Below, piece by piece: positions 27,401-37,467 of a stretch of DNA of 64,000 bases (its first letter is position 1; every line of letters starts with the position of its first letter). The notes beneath the pieces were generated by a model. That model was not told where the DNA came from, made no database searches, and saw only the letters and a list, made by a program, of their open reading frames with translations. The position numbers and the translations under genes are program-made. Location: positions 6,446,508 through 6,510,507 of the forward strand of contig CM076652.1 of assembly GCA_038496675.1 (NCBI GenBank), written 5' to 3'. The DNA comes from Rachycentron canadum. Its lineage: Eukaryota > Chordata > Actinopteri > Carangiformes > Rachycentridae.

Positions 27401-27921
27401 TAAAGCCACGTTCTAGGTTTTGACAGGGTCTTGTTTTGTATTGATTCTGCTACTAGTTTACTCGTATGACGATCACATATGAGCAATTTTGGATGACATT
27501 GCACTTTCTTGTTGGAAACCAGATAAACCAAAATAAGGCACCTTTCAGTATTTTCTCACAGTTTACAATCATAAAGACACGTAGACACTCAAAACAAAAA
27601 TAATTTTCCAGCAGTGCTATTCTTTCCTCACCAAAAACCTGCATCTTCACTTTCTCCAAGGTTTTTATTGATATGCTCTCTCTAACTAACAGAGGGTTTT
27701 GGTTGAAAAAGTACAAGTTACATTGATCTAGCTCAGCCTTCTTTATCCCTGGTTGACCTCCTCAGCTTCACTGACTCCATGTTACGTCCCTGTCTCTTGT
27801 TCAGGAGGTGGACGTGAAGAACCTGACAGGCTACAAGCAGAGCATCATGAGCCTGTCTGATGGAGGGAAGCTCTACCGTGGCGAGCTGGAAATCATCCTC
27901 TGCAGGGAGCCAATTGTGTGA
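11898..27921 (+). CDS. calb2: Calretinin (calbindin 2), complete, 11 exons
   Basis: Neuronal cytosolic EF-hand calcium buffer and sensor. Exons: 11898-11991, 16400-16476, 16562-16651, 17864-17944, 20532-20588, 22326-22403, 23832-23887, 24008-24047, 24392-24445, 26879-26950, 27805-27921 (TGA). All have AG/GT borders and the total is 816 nt, or 271 aa, the same length as mammalian calretinin. EF-hand loops are visible at residues 29-40 (DTDGNGYIEGKE), 76-87 (DKNKDGRIEMSE), 120-131 (DTDRSGYIEANE), 164-175 (DLNGDGKLGLSE) and 208-219 (DKDGNGYIDEQE). The sixth, near the C-terminus, has lost its calcium ligands, as in other calretinins. The N-terminus HLHLAEVTASQFLDIWKHFDTDG and the end LEIILCREPIV identify calretinin rather than calbindin-D28k. 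Teleosts have calb2a and calb2b; which one this is cannot be told. The 3' UTR runs into an assembly gap, with a possible poly(A) signal at 28983-28988. Confidence 0.97.
12368..12407. repeat. (TA)n microsatellite in calb2 intron 1
   Basis: About 40 bp of alternating TA, followed by a second short TA run near 12450-12465 with CATA/CACA repeats between them. Confidence 0.95.
15370..15412. repeat. (CA)n microsatellite in calb2 intron 1
   Basis: About 30 bp of pure CA followed by an imperfect CG/CA continuation. Confidence 0.95.
16685..16850. repeat. Teleost interspersed repeat, copy A (calb2 intron 3)
   Basis: This block contains CATTTTGGGAAA, GACTGATACCACTG, TTAGCTTAGCATTAAAACTGG and related motifs, the signature order of a very common fish interspersed repeat. 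A second diverged copy with the same GACTGATACCACTG and CATAAAGACTGGAAGC landmarks is at about 21000-21140. It is non-coding. Confidence 0.65.
21000..21140. repeat. Teleost interspersed repeat, copy B (calb2 intron 5)
   Basis: It shares ordered landmarks with 16685-16850: GACTGATACCACTG, AGCTAAAGCTAACGTAGCTG and AAAGACTGGAAGC. It is diverged and non-coding. Confidence 0.6.
23310..23640. repeat. Candidate MITE-like repeat in calb2 intron 6
   Basis: The left part (CTCACTCATTTACTCCTTCCTACTCAC, in two pieces) and the later GGAGTAGTGAGCC near 23440-23453 are roughly inverted copies. The block ends with CACTATTCAACATCTAGAACTATG, a motif I associate with a common fish repeat. Boundaries are uncertain. 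Confidence 0.4.
24466..24985 (+). mobile_element. MITE-like interspersed repeat, copy 2 (calb2 intron 9)
   Basis: Colinear diverged match to 9861-10310, carrying the same ordered landmarks, including TCTCACTTGATTTATTAG, TTTAGAGGAAA, AGGGCGTGGCTACCGTGTGATTGACAG and GCTCCTCAGCTCCACC. It is inserted shortly after the exon that ends at 24445, in the same orientation as copy 1. Confidence 0.7.
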
Positions 27922-28041
27922 CTCTCTCCTCCTCTGTTGTTTGCATATCATCATTTCCTCTGCCTGCCCCGCCTTTGCTCTCCTGAGACCACACCCACTT
28001 CCAGCTGCCTGGCATCATAAACCAGGTGCATGTGCCGGACA

Positions 28042-28081
28042 CCCCCCCCCCCCCCCCCCCCCCCCCCCGCCCAGCCCGCCC
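28042..28081. repeat. Poly(C) run at the gap edge
   Basis: Twenty-seven consecutive C (28042-28068) followed by GCCCAGCCCGCCC up to the N run. It lies about 120 bp after the calretinin stop codon. A homopolymer this long is a typical reason for short-read assembly to break. Confidence 0.9.
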
Positions 28082-28410
28082 NNNNNNNNNNNNNNNNNNN
28101 NNNNNNNNNNNNNNNNNNNNNNNNNNNNNNNNNNNNNNNNNNNNNNNNNNNNNNNNNNNNNNNNNNNNNNNNNNNNNNNNNNNNNNNNNNNNNNNNNNNN
28201 NNNNNNNNNNNNNNNNNNNNNNNNNNNNNNNNNNNNNNNNNNNNNNNNNNNNNNNNNNNNNNNNNNNNNNNNNNNNNNNNNNNNNNNNNNNNNNNNNNNN
28301 NNNNNNNNNNNNNNNNNNNNNNNNNNNNNNNNNNNNNNNNNNNNNNNNNNNNNNNNNNNNNNNNNNNNNNNNNNNNNNNNNNNNNNNNNNNNNNNNNNNN
28401 NNNNNNNNNN
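28082..28410. other. Assembly gap (329 N)
   Basis: Unresolved bases within the calb2 3' UTR or just beyond it. Poly(C) lies on the left and an adapter remnant on the right. Confidence 0.99.
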
Positions 28411-28426
28411 TGTGTATAAGAGACAG
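28411..28426. other. Nextera/Tn5 mosaic-end adapter remnant
   Basis: The 16 bases directly after the N run, TGTGTATAAGAGACAG, are identical to the 3' 16 bases of the 19-bp Tn5 mosaic end used in Nextera libraries. Placement exactly at a gap edge shows it is untrimmed library sequence and not genome. Confidence 0.95.
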
Positions 28427-30739
28427 CCCCCCTCCATCATCTCCCCAACCTGCCCTAAAGTTACAACATCAAAATGAATGACAAGTGCACAGTCAGCACA
28501 CAACAGCTCTGCTTCCTTAAGCCCTTCATTTCTGCAACCTGACCTATCAACCCTGACCATGATCTATCAAAAACTTCTACCTTTTTAACCTTTCAACTCT
28601 TCCCCATGTCTCTTTCCATTTCTGACCTCGTCCTTGTTGCCCAATACTGTGCCTGACTTGCAAATCCTGACCAAAAGCCCAAACCCCTTATTCCACAGAA
28701 ATTACCTTTTGACCTCTTGATAACCTTGACCCCAGCTTAATTGACCCCTCCATTCCTTCGCTCTATCAAGTCTGCATTAGGTACAATACATAGTCAAACA
28801 GAACTGCAGTAAGCTGTAATTGAATTGATCTAATTTATAGTCTGTGATGGAACTGACATTGATTTTCCACTTCTATTTGTCCTGAAGCCCTCTTGACCAT
28901 TAAAACTCTTCTGTACCATTGCCATGACATGATTTTCATTTTCAATGTTTGTTTTTGGCTGATACTGTCAATTTAAAATATTAATAAAATGTCTTAAGAT
29001 AAAATCAGTTTTGAAATTTTGATTTTGTTCAAGACTTAATTGCCAGCGGTGGGTTACGGCTTGATGAAAAGGAGTTGGCACTTTTACTCACAGTCTGAGT
29101 GTGTTTTACTTCACAGCCCCTCAGTGCTGTGTCATTCTCTGCGAGTTACATTTCTTGATTACTTTCTGTTGTGCTGACCTTCAAGCATACCAAGTCCACT
29201 ATTTATGGAGGTCTCCCAGCTTTAAACTGCTCCCTGGCCTTCAGTGCACCAGCATAAGCATAAAAAGGTTTGATGATGGATGCAGTCGCAAGGCCAACAT
29301 GGTGTGCAATAGCTATAGTAAACTAAACTTAGAGAGACACTAAAGTTGGACACAGCTACTGTTGGTTGTCAGTTGGTTGTGCAGCATAAGCAGTAACTAC
29401 AACTTCTTATGCTTTCCCTGCAAATTTGTCACTTGATGTGTACTGTAATCAAGAAGATGATAGAAATAATGGCTGTTTCACTGTAGCACAGAGTCAGACA
29501 GATTTATTTGCAAGCGTGATGCCTTTCTCCCGGGGGCATAATGAAAATGACTGAAGAAACAAACAGAGTGATATTGCTGAGTCTGCTCCATGAGGTGTTG
29601 CCTGTGTTTTCCCCCTCTGTGTAAATGAAATGAGGCAGCATAACAAAACAACCTCTTTCTCTCTGAGTTGCTGAAGCAAACCCGAAAGTTATAGTTGACA
29701 TGAATTCAAAATGTAGTTATACTAGACATTCGGCTCATCTCCTGTCATTGCTCCACAGGCAGGACATTTAATCAACAGAACACAGGGTCCACAACGCTAC
29801 AAGATGAGTGTTTCCTATTTAAATAGGTCCCACTAAGAACAATCAGTTAAATAACTTGAATGATTGATTTTTGTAACTCTTAAGAAACCAAAGTAAATGC
29901 AGAAGGGAGACGACGAAGCTTAATAAGTCAATAGAAACATAAACGCAAAGTCTATTACACAAAGCCTGGAATAAAGAAGAACTACAAATGCAACCGTCTG
30001 AACCGAAAAAAGCAGAAGATTATGTTTGAAATCCAGCAGTAGACCTGGACTCATCTTCTCCAGCTGAGTCCAGGGTGGGAGGTTTTCCCTGCTCCTGAGC
30101 TGAGATGTTACTCCTGAGATAGTAGGACAGGACATGATATTTCTAGTAAAACCCCGTAATTGAGTTGACATGCTTTTAAAGCAATCTGAATAATACAGCA
30201 AGCACACAAGCTCCCATCTCACTGTGGAGCTGGCACAAACCCACATCAATTAATCAGGGGCATTTAAATCTTTATGTGTCATGCAGCTGCACAAGGAAAG
30301 TGTGTATCACTGAAATAGCAATAAGTACTTAGCTGATAAGTCCTATTTGTTTATACTGAGACTGTTTAACTTTTGCTGAACAGGTTAAAAACACAGGAAA
30401 ATGTTAAATGTGAGGATGATGTGTAGCACAAGTAGAGAGGACTCATGAAGTCAGCACACACTGACTCAGAGTTCAAATAAACAAGAGAAAGTTTATTACT
30501 TGATCTCAGGGGGCAAAGGTTGCAGGGGAGGAGGTGAGTTCAGTGGACAGAGGGGAGCTGGAGGCTGGCAAGGAAGGATTGAGTGGGTAATGAAGAGGCA
30601 GGGCGGTGAGGAGGGGCTGGCTGACTGTCATGGCAGCTTGGGGGAAATGAGCGAGGCCTTGCACACGTCTGCAGCTGCTCTGTGAGGAGGTCTCCAACCT
30701 ACAGGGGTCCCTGCATCCCTGACAAAAAACTTCTCCCAG

Positions 30740-31080
30740 CTGAAAATAAATATATGCTCAGCTATATCACTCTTTTCTACGACACGAGACCTTTAATTAC
30801 TGTTTGGTTGGGAAGTGTACAGATGACTCAGCTGTTGTCGTGTCTCAAACAGGGGAGAGAACTTTGAATAAATGCTTAAAGGGGTTGGTGCATCAGTGGA
30901 AATACTTTTTTACAATTACACATCATTATAAAAAAGCAGCCACTAACAGACTTTGGAGAAGAGGCATGTCTAATTAAACATTTTGCTGAAGAGGAACTCG
31001 TTGAAAGATTGGATAACTGTCGTTACCTTGGTGCCCTGTTTAACAAATCTGCAGCAAAAAAAGAAACACCTTAAGACACC
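30740..31080 (+). mobile_element. Non-LTR retrotransposon (LINE) reverse-transcriptase relic
   Basis: One frame near 30816-30900 reads KCTDDSAVVVSQTGERTLNK, a decayed form of the catalytic YADDxA motif of LINE reverse transcriptases. About 100 bases later another frame reads ELVERLDNCRYLGALFNKS, which matches the downstream YKYLGxxxDxxL segment. Frames are broken and the piece is dead. Family assignment (L2/Rex1-like) is a guess. Confidence 0.55.
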
Positions 31081-31479
31081 CCCTTGTTTCTACAGATCAC
31101 TCACATAATTCTCACATGCTCCTCTCTTCACAAGAAGACAGAAAACTCAAATGGCATTGCAGGGAGGAGTATGAACTAAAGGCAACACACACACAAGGCA
31201 AGAAGCATTTACAGTCCCTGAATGCAGCCTAAGTACTACTTTCTGCTACCATCTGGGAACAGCTTTAACATTTTAAATTTCACATTTAAACTGTTCTCAA
31301 ACACTAAAACTACATACTCAAATAATCTATATTACCTATTTAATAAATAAATTGTATAAATGTTGGAGACTAAATCATTCTTTTGTATGCTGCCCATTAT
31401 TGTACAATGAATGTTATAGTTTACTAAATTATTCTACAGGCAAAAAATGATTGAGAATAAGAGTGTTTTGCCTCCAGGG

Positions 31480-31760
31480 ATGGCGGCCGCTCAGTCAGTG
31501 GGTCCACAACTTTGGTCCAGACTGACGTACCTGCAAATCTTTTAGACAGATTGTCGTAAAATCTTGTACAGAGAATTATGATCTCTACAGGACGCGTCAT
31601 AGTGACTTTGGTGAGCCACTGACCTTTCGTTAACCGTCACCATCAGGTTGATATTTGTGGTTTTGACTGAAATGTCACAGTAACTATAGGATGGGCTGCC
31701 ATTAAATTTGTGTTCGTTCACAGGATGAGGTGAAAATGGTAGAAATACCTGATGGACAAA
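31480..31760. repeat. Teleost interspersed repeat
   Basis: The block contains TTTGGTCCAGACTGACGTAC, CACTGACCTTTCGTTAACCG, GTTGATATTTGTGGTTTTGA and TGAAATGTCACAGTAACTAT. These motifs in this order resemble a fish repeat whose consensus includes GGATGGATTGCCATGAAATT; the matching GGATGGGCTGCCATTAAATT is seen near 31689-31708. Confidence 0.6.
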
Positions 31761-33282
31761 CTAATGTTGAGTCTTCCTGCATTCAGATGACGTAACATGC
31801 AATGGAGGGAAATCTGCTTCAGCAGTTCAAATGCTTGAGGGAAATTCCTTTGCTGTTGATAAGTATTTCACTAATTCAAACAACGGTTTTTTGAACTGTT
31901 TTGTGTGAGGACTATTGTCCTACATCTAGCCCACTATGATAAACCAATGTGTTAAAGACTGGAGGCAGCCATTTACACTGTGCGCAGGGGAGAAGATAGA
32001 AGAGAATATGAATATAAGAGGATAACTGCCATGATTTATTCATTCATGAAAGGAACCCTGGTATTTTATTTATGATCTCTTTAAATATAGCTCATGTGAA
32101 TTAAATAAGTTATTGAAAATGGATGTTCCAACCTAGATTCATGTGTATCCCACACACCTGAGCACATGCACACAATGAACACAGGCATGTGCACACACGT
32201 ACACAAAGAGGACATCACACCACGGCACATGCACACATTCACAAACAGATACACGATAATATAGCCACACACACTCAATCTGTTCTTCAGTCTTGCTCCT
32301 GACTGACAATATCATTACTGACTCTTAGCTGCAGCACAAAAGGAAACTCCCACTGTAGCACGATTGACTGCCACTGAATTTGAACATCTATAAAAATTCA
32401 TCATTGCTCATAATGGTTTAACAGCACAGGAAAAAAAAAAACTACACCAAATGCTTGATAGTTTTGTCTGTGGGATTCAAATTACTATAAATAGCAGCTT
32501 AGCCAAAAGATGTCTTCATGTCACCAGAGGAATTGTCTCTTCCAGCTCATTGCTCACTTCATCATAAATAAGTCTGGTTCTCTGTTAAACTGACATCATT
32601 CACTGAAACTCACAGTTAGCGTTTCTTAGTTGTGTCAAACAAAAACTGCTTTGTCATGTATGCTTATTCCTAACCTTAATGAGCATTACACAATAAAGTC
32701 AATACCATTCACAAGTCTGTATGATAAATAAATAGCAATAGCAATAAACTATGGCGACAGTCTACTGATTTAACTGAAGATATGCTTAGTCCCGTATTTT
32801 TAAGTTTAAACAGAAGGAGCAAAAAAAAAAAAAAAAAAGATTATACAACTGAGGGGACTGAGTTAAAAACCACCTGATCAATGGCGCCAGTTTAAAGCTC
32901 GTGCAAAGCAGCAAAGTAACAGCATGAAGATATATGTTTAAACTTTTATGTCAATATTGACATGCTACACACCATTAGCCCATAGATTGTCCGCAATTTA
33001 GTGTTTTAGTTCATTTTGCAGACATCACAAGTACAAAAGTGCAATAAATTCAGATTTATCAGCAGCATTAACCAGCACGATGGAGAAATAGTGGTAATTT
33101 CCTACCTTTGAAGCAGTCGATTTTCTGCCCATTTCCTCAATTATTTATATGCCAAAGGTCCATAGATCAAAACAGTCTAAATTGATTCTCATTCAAATGA
33201 TTAAAATGGTGAATATTGTCAGTTTAAGTCTATTTCAGACAGTCAGGCAGCTTCTTCAATTCTTCCAACATGAAAATATTAT

Positions 33283-33302
33283 TTCCGGTTCCGGTTCCGG
33301 TT
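33283..33302 (-). promoter_or_regulatory. Three tandem ETS-core (CCGGAA) motifs
   Basis: TTCCGG is repeated three times head to tail (CCGGAA on the minus strand). A further CpG-bearing patch with CTTCCGCCTCGCGGCTCCG lies at about 33462-33481. This looks promoter-like, but no gene was found next to it on either strand. Confidence 0.35.
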
Positions 33303-35199
33303 GGCGGGCTTTTGGTGTTGGTTTTTTTTCTTTAGTTTACTGCCCTTTTATAGACTCCTAATCATTGCGTAAGTCAGCTAACGTTTTCTAACGACAAAAA
33401 AAAAAAAAAAATGTGGGGGAAATTTTTGGAGTAATCCCAGTTTGATGCTTAGCTTCGTTAACTTCCGCCTCGCGGCTCCGTTTTTCAATCAAACGATGCG
33501 GTCGAAAAGTCCAAAAAACCTCCTTTACCAAACATTTTTCACTCCCTCAATGCAAAAAGCCAAGAGATCAAGGAAACATATCAAGGATACTTCATAAGGA
33601 CTTAGGAAAAGACAACAGTGATGCGGAGAGAGTCCGACTGAACTTTCACTTTTTTAAAAAAAAAAAAAAAAAACTTTACAAACTTTATGTATAACACATG
33701 GATGATAAATACTTTGATCCTAACAACAAAAACAAACACGATTATAACGCTGAGTTGAGATAACGTGAATGAACAAGTAGAGAAACTTGATCCGTTAAAA
33801 TATTAACTGGATGAAAATAAGAAACTGAGCAAGAGGCCAGAATAAATTATTGCCACATAAATATGCTGTTTCCTGATATTGATGCTGTTGTCAATTTTAC
33901 ACATTTGTTAAGTAGATGAAATAAATTTTTTGTGTTTTACACAATAGTAGGGGTTTTTAGTGAAATTACATTTTAGTATAAGGAGAGTACTTTGTTATAA
34001 TGATATTGTTTAACTAGGAATCTGGACAGATTTCAAAGAGAATAAATCTATATCTAGGTTTGAAGTTAAAATGGTCCATACGTTTTTTGACCATATCACA
34101 AGCATAGAACAGATTATCTGTTGTTTGTATGTTTAGGCTCAACAATGAGATGAAACTCAGTGTAAAGCTTCATAAAGCTGAGGGGAGCTGCAGATTCAGG
34201 TGATAATTCTCTGTGGGCTCCTCTGCTCTTTCTAATCTGAATCCCAATTCTTAAATCTTGTTCTTAATTATGAACTTTTCTTATGTCAGGACTGTAAAAT
34301 AGATTCAGACTAATAAGACGTAAACTTAACTGTGACTGACAGTGGCCCAGACTCGAACTGGCCTGCCCACCTCAGTTTTCCACTGCATTGGAAATCCAAA
34401 ACAATTAGTTGCAGAAATGAATACCTTTTTTTCCTTGGCCTGCATTAAGCTTGTCACTGATCTTTATCATGCTTCACTCTTTCACAGGGCTCCTAACAGA
34501 GTCCCAATGGCCCGTTAATGTTTATTTCTTACCACTAAGCCAATATTGGATGATTCCGGAAGAACATATGAAAGAGGATCCTTAAAGGATACACTGAAAG
34601 GAAGTACTATAAAATGATCAATAATGCCATTTTTACATGCTGAAAAAACTCCTGTAGTGATTCAAAACGTCTTTTATTTTTGTTGAACATTTGCTGCAGA
34701 GAGTGCGTAATGTTTAATAAGTTCTGCTTGACCTTTGTTGTTGTTGTTCAAGGGGAAAGGAAGAGACTAAACAAAATGACAGACAGCCACCAGAAAAAGA
34801 CATAATCAATAAAATTGCATATTAAATTATACGATTTCACAGCTCTTAGGGAATCCACTATGCCCTTTAGTCACAATGTTCAATAATGAAATGAATGTTA
34901 AATAATAATTACTAAATTCTATGTGTGCATAAAAAACACCAGGAACCTCACACCTAAGTGGAAAAGAGAACACAAATATTGCATGTCATGTCTCTCATGT
35001 TTCACTTTCTACAGTGAAGCTGAAGCAGTAACTGTAACACCTATCTTCAGTTGAGGAATCTGTGGGTAGTCCTGAATTTTTTATTAATCAATATTTGGAG
35101 TTCACTAACTCTATTTTTAGTACTGTCTGGTCATGCATAAAGTCAGCATATATAGCTGTTATTTAGAGTAATACAAGTGTTAAATGAACTCTGGAAATG

Positions 35200-35575
35200 T
35201 ACTGCATATCACTCAATATATGATTTTGTTGAACAGTTATGAGCTGAACATCAGCAAATCAAAAGAGCAAGTGGTGAACTTCAGGAGATCCAGGAATCCT
35301 AAGTGTCCAGCTGGACAGCACACTGGACTGGACCAGGACCTCTGTTGTTGGCTCTTTTGCCTACAGAGGCTTCAGTCCTTCAACGCCTGTGGCACCATGC
35401 TGCAGATGTGTTAAGAGTCAGAAGACTGGCTCAGTTCTGGAGGTGGAGCTGGACCCTCTACATGTGGTCACAGAGAGGACCATGTTGTCAAAACTCTTCT
35501 CCATCATGTACAACATCTCCCACCCTCTACACAGTTTTCTGGTTAGTCAGGGAGCACATTTAGCCAGAAACTAAA
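35200..35575 (+). mobile_element. LINE reverse-transcriptase C-terminal relic
   Basis: Translated pieces read ELNISKSKEQVVNFRRSR, then FCLQRLQSFNACGTMLQM in the same frame, then an EVELDPLHVVTERTMLSKLF piece, then SIMYNISHPLHSFLVSQGAH. This is the order found at the end of the reverse-transcriptase ORF of L2/Rex1-like fish LINEs (NxxKTKExxxDFRR, LRRLRSFNVC). Frameshifts separate the pieces, so it is non-functional. Confidence 0.75.
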
Positions 35576-37059
35576 ACATGACAGTAGTTCCTTCCTGTGA
35601 CTATACAGTTATGCAGTTTCTCCACTTTATGTACATCTCCATCAGTACTCCGCTGTTAAACTACTGTTGACTGTTAAAATGTTAAATTCATTAATTTGCA
35701 TTTGTAAATGTTTTTGTTCACTAAATGTATATTTACAATCATTTCTGTTTTATAGTAGTTTTTACTTTACTTCCTCTTTACTAACTGAGCGTGACTAATG
35801 AAGAAATCCCTGCAGGCATCAAAGTGTTCCTTGATTCAGATTCTGAAATGGCAAAATGGAGACACCATGTTCTGCCCATCACTGTCTCTATGCAGTCTGC
35901 AGTGATTGCAGTGACCAACTGTAATCTAAGCCATTAACTGACTTTTGAATTTTCTGTACAGACAATACCTCACTACTGTGAATGCTTAGGCAAACCAGTT
36001 AACTCCGTCCAGCTACAGGAGCACAGCTCTGCAATACACATTGTACCACTACCAACTCATCATTTGCACTATGTGCGCTGTGCCAAAGTAATGTGTCTGT
36101 AAATGGAGGCACAGAAGCCAAATTCCAAATTAACTGACCTGGAGTAAACCAGGGATATCTGCTGCTCCCAAGCACCAGGAGCTTTAACAGAATTTGGACG
36201 CTGCCAAAGAAACCATCTGTGTGCTGTGACTGCATAAGCTCCATCAGCTGTGCTGTCAACCTTATCTCTGCACCTTCATCTTAATGTGGCTTCAATATTT
36301 GAAAACTGACTCAATGCAAAAACAAACAGTAGATCCTCTCTCTTCTTCAGTAAATTCGTATTCATGAAAGCTAAACTATCAAAACACAGATATCAAAATG
36401 ATGAGAAAAATCAAACTCTTTTAATATTGTCAACATTTCCTTCTTGGACAGTCTCCCTTTTAATTTATTTAGTCTAACTGAGAGGTGAAAATGGAAGCCA
36501 ACGCAATATGTAAATCATAACAAAAGAACAGCTGCTGCTTTTACTCTTGTAATGAGCTCTGTCACACGTTACAGACAACAACCAGCATTTTTAAACTAAA
36601 CTTGCATTTATGTAACAGTGAGTATAGTAGATATACTGTAACAAGAAACTTATTGCAGTAGGCTGTGTCAGACATTCTAGCCACAATATAATCATTGTGA
36701 GTGGCATAAGCACAAATCATTTAGTGACAGTAACTCCCTCCTCATAAAGTAATAGGCTATGCAATGATTTGATATCTTGCATATTTCCTGAAATTCCTCA
36801 TTGAGCTAAAATTTACCAATCAAGTCCCCTTTGTCTTTTGTTTTATAAAAGTGAATTATTTTAAGATTACTCTTAATACTTAGTAAGTTGTCCCTTTGCC
36901 TTGATATCAATTGTCATTTCTCTGTATGAAATGCTTTTCTTTAACCTAATTTAATTAAACTTGGGATATAATCATATATGATTATATTTTCCTCAACAAT
37001 TCCTGATCAAATTCAATAGGAACTGGCAAACTATCAGTTATGAATGGGACCGCAATGAT

Positions 37060-37467
37060 TCTAACCAGAGAGTCTTAAGCAAATATGGCTGCAAAAACGG
37101 CGGTGTGCGCGACTGTGCGAGATGAATTGTGGGAAATGTGACCCTTAACGCGAGGAGCAACACCGCAACGTTTCGCTCCAATAACTAAGGTCTGGGTGTT
37201 TCTATCGACCCCGTCAGGCGGTTTCTGCTGAATTCCTGAAACGTAGTTGTGAGAAACGGCCGTTTTGACGAATGTATTTCAGTTTCCCAACGGTTTCCGG
37301 TGTCCGATACGCTGTTTAACCGTCTTCCGCTTGTAAAGTCTCTGGTCCTGCTCAGCGGAGTGGAGCAATCCTCCCACCTAGCGGAGGAGTCGAAGTCGCG
37401 CGATATTTAGAGATTTAGCTAAACCGCTCTAACGAGAGCTAATCGTTAGCTAGAGGTAACGGTAACG
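37060..37467 (+). promoter_or_regulatory. CpG-rich promoter of the SDR gene
   Basis: CpG density rises sharply from about 37090 to the start codon. Motifs seen are a YY1-like AAATATGGCTGC at 37081-37092 and an ETS-like CTTCCGC near 37324. There is no TATA box. It is the only CpG-rich block upstream of the first coding exon. Confidence 0.55.

Larger units (their letters stand above)
28427..37050. other. Gene-poor spacer between calb2 and the SDR gene
   Basis: No intact gene was recognised on either strand. The stretch holds a possible calb2 poly(A) signal (28983-28988), two LINE reverse-transcriptase relics (30740-31080 and 35200-35575), a fish interspersed repeat (31480-31760), A-runs near 32821-32838, 33395-33410 and 33655-33673, and a triple ETS-core patch at 33283-33302. 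Short ORFs are non-homologous or repeat-derived. Confidence 0.55.

Noticed and set aside
27860..28560. Long ORFs on both strands spanning the N run, with a poly-proline or poly-glycine end
   Set aside because: They are created by translating through the gap and the poly(C) run; the real coding frame here is the last calretinin exon, which stops at 27921.
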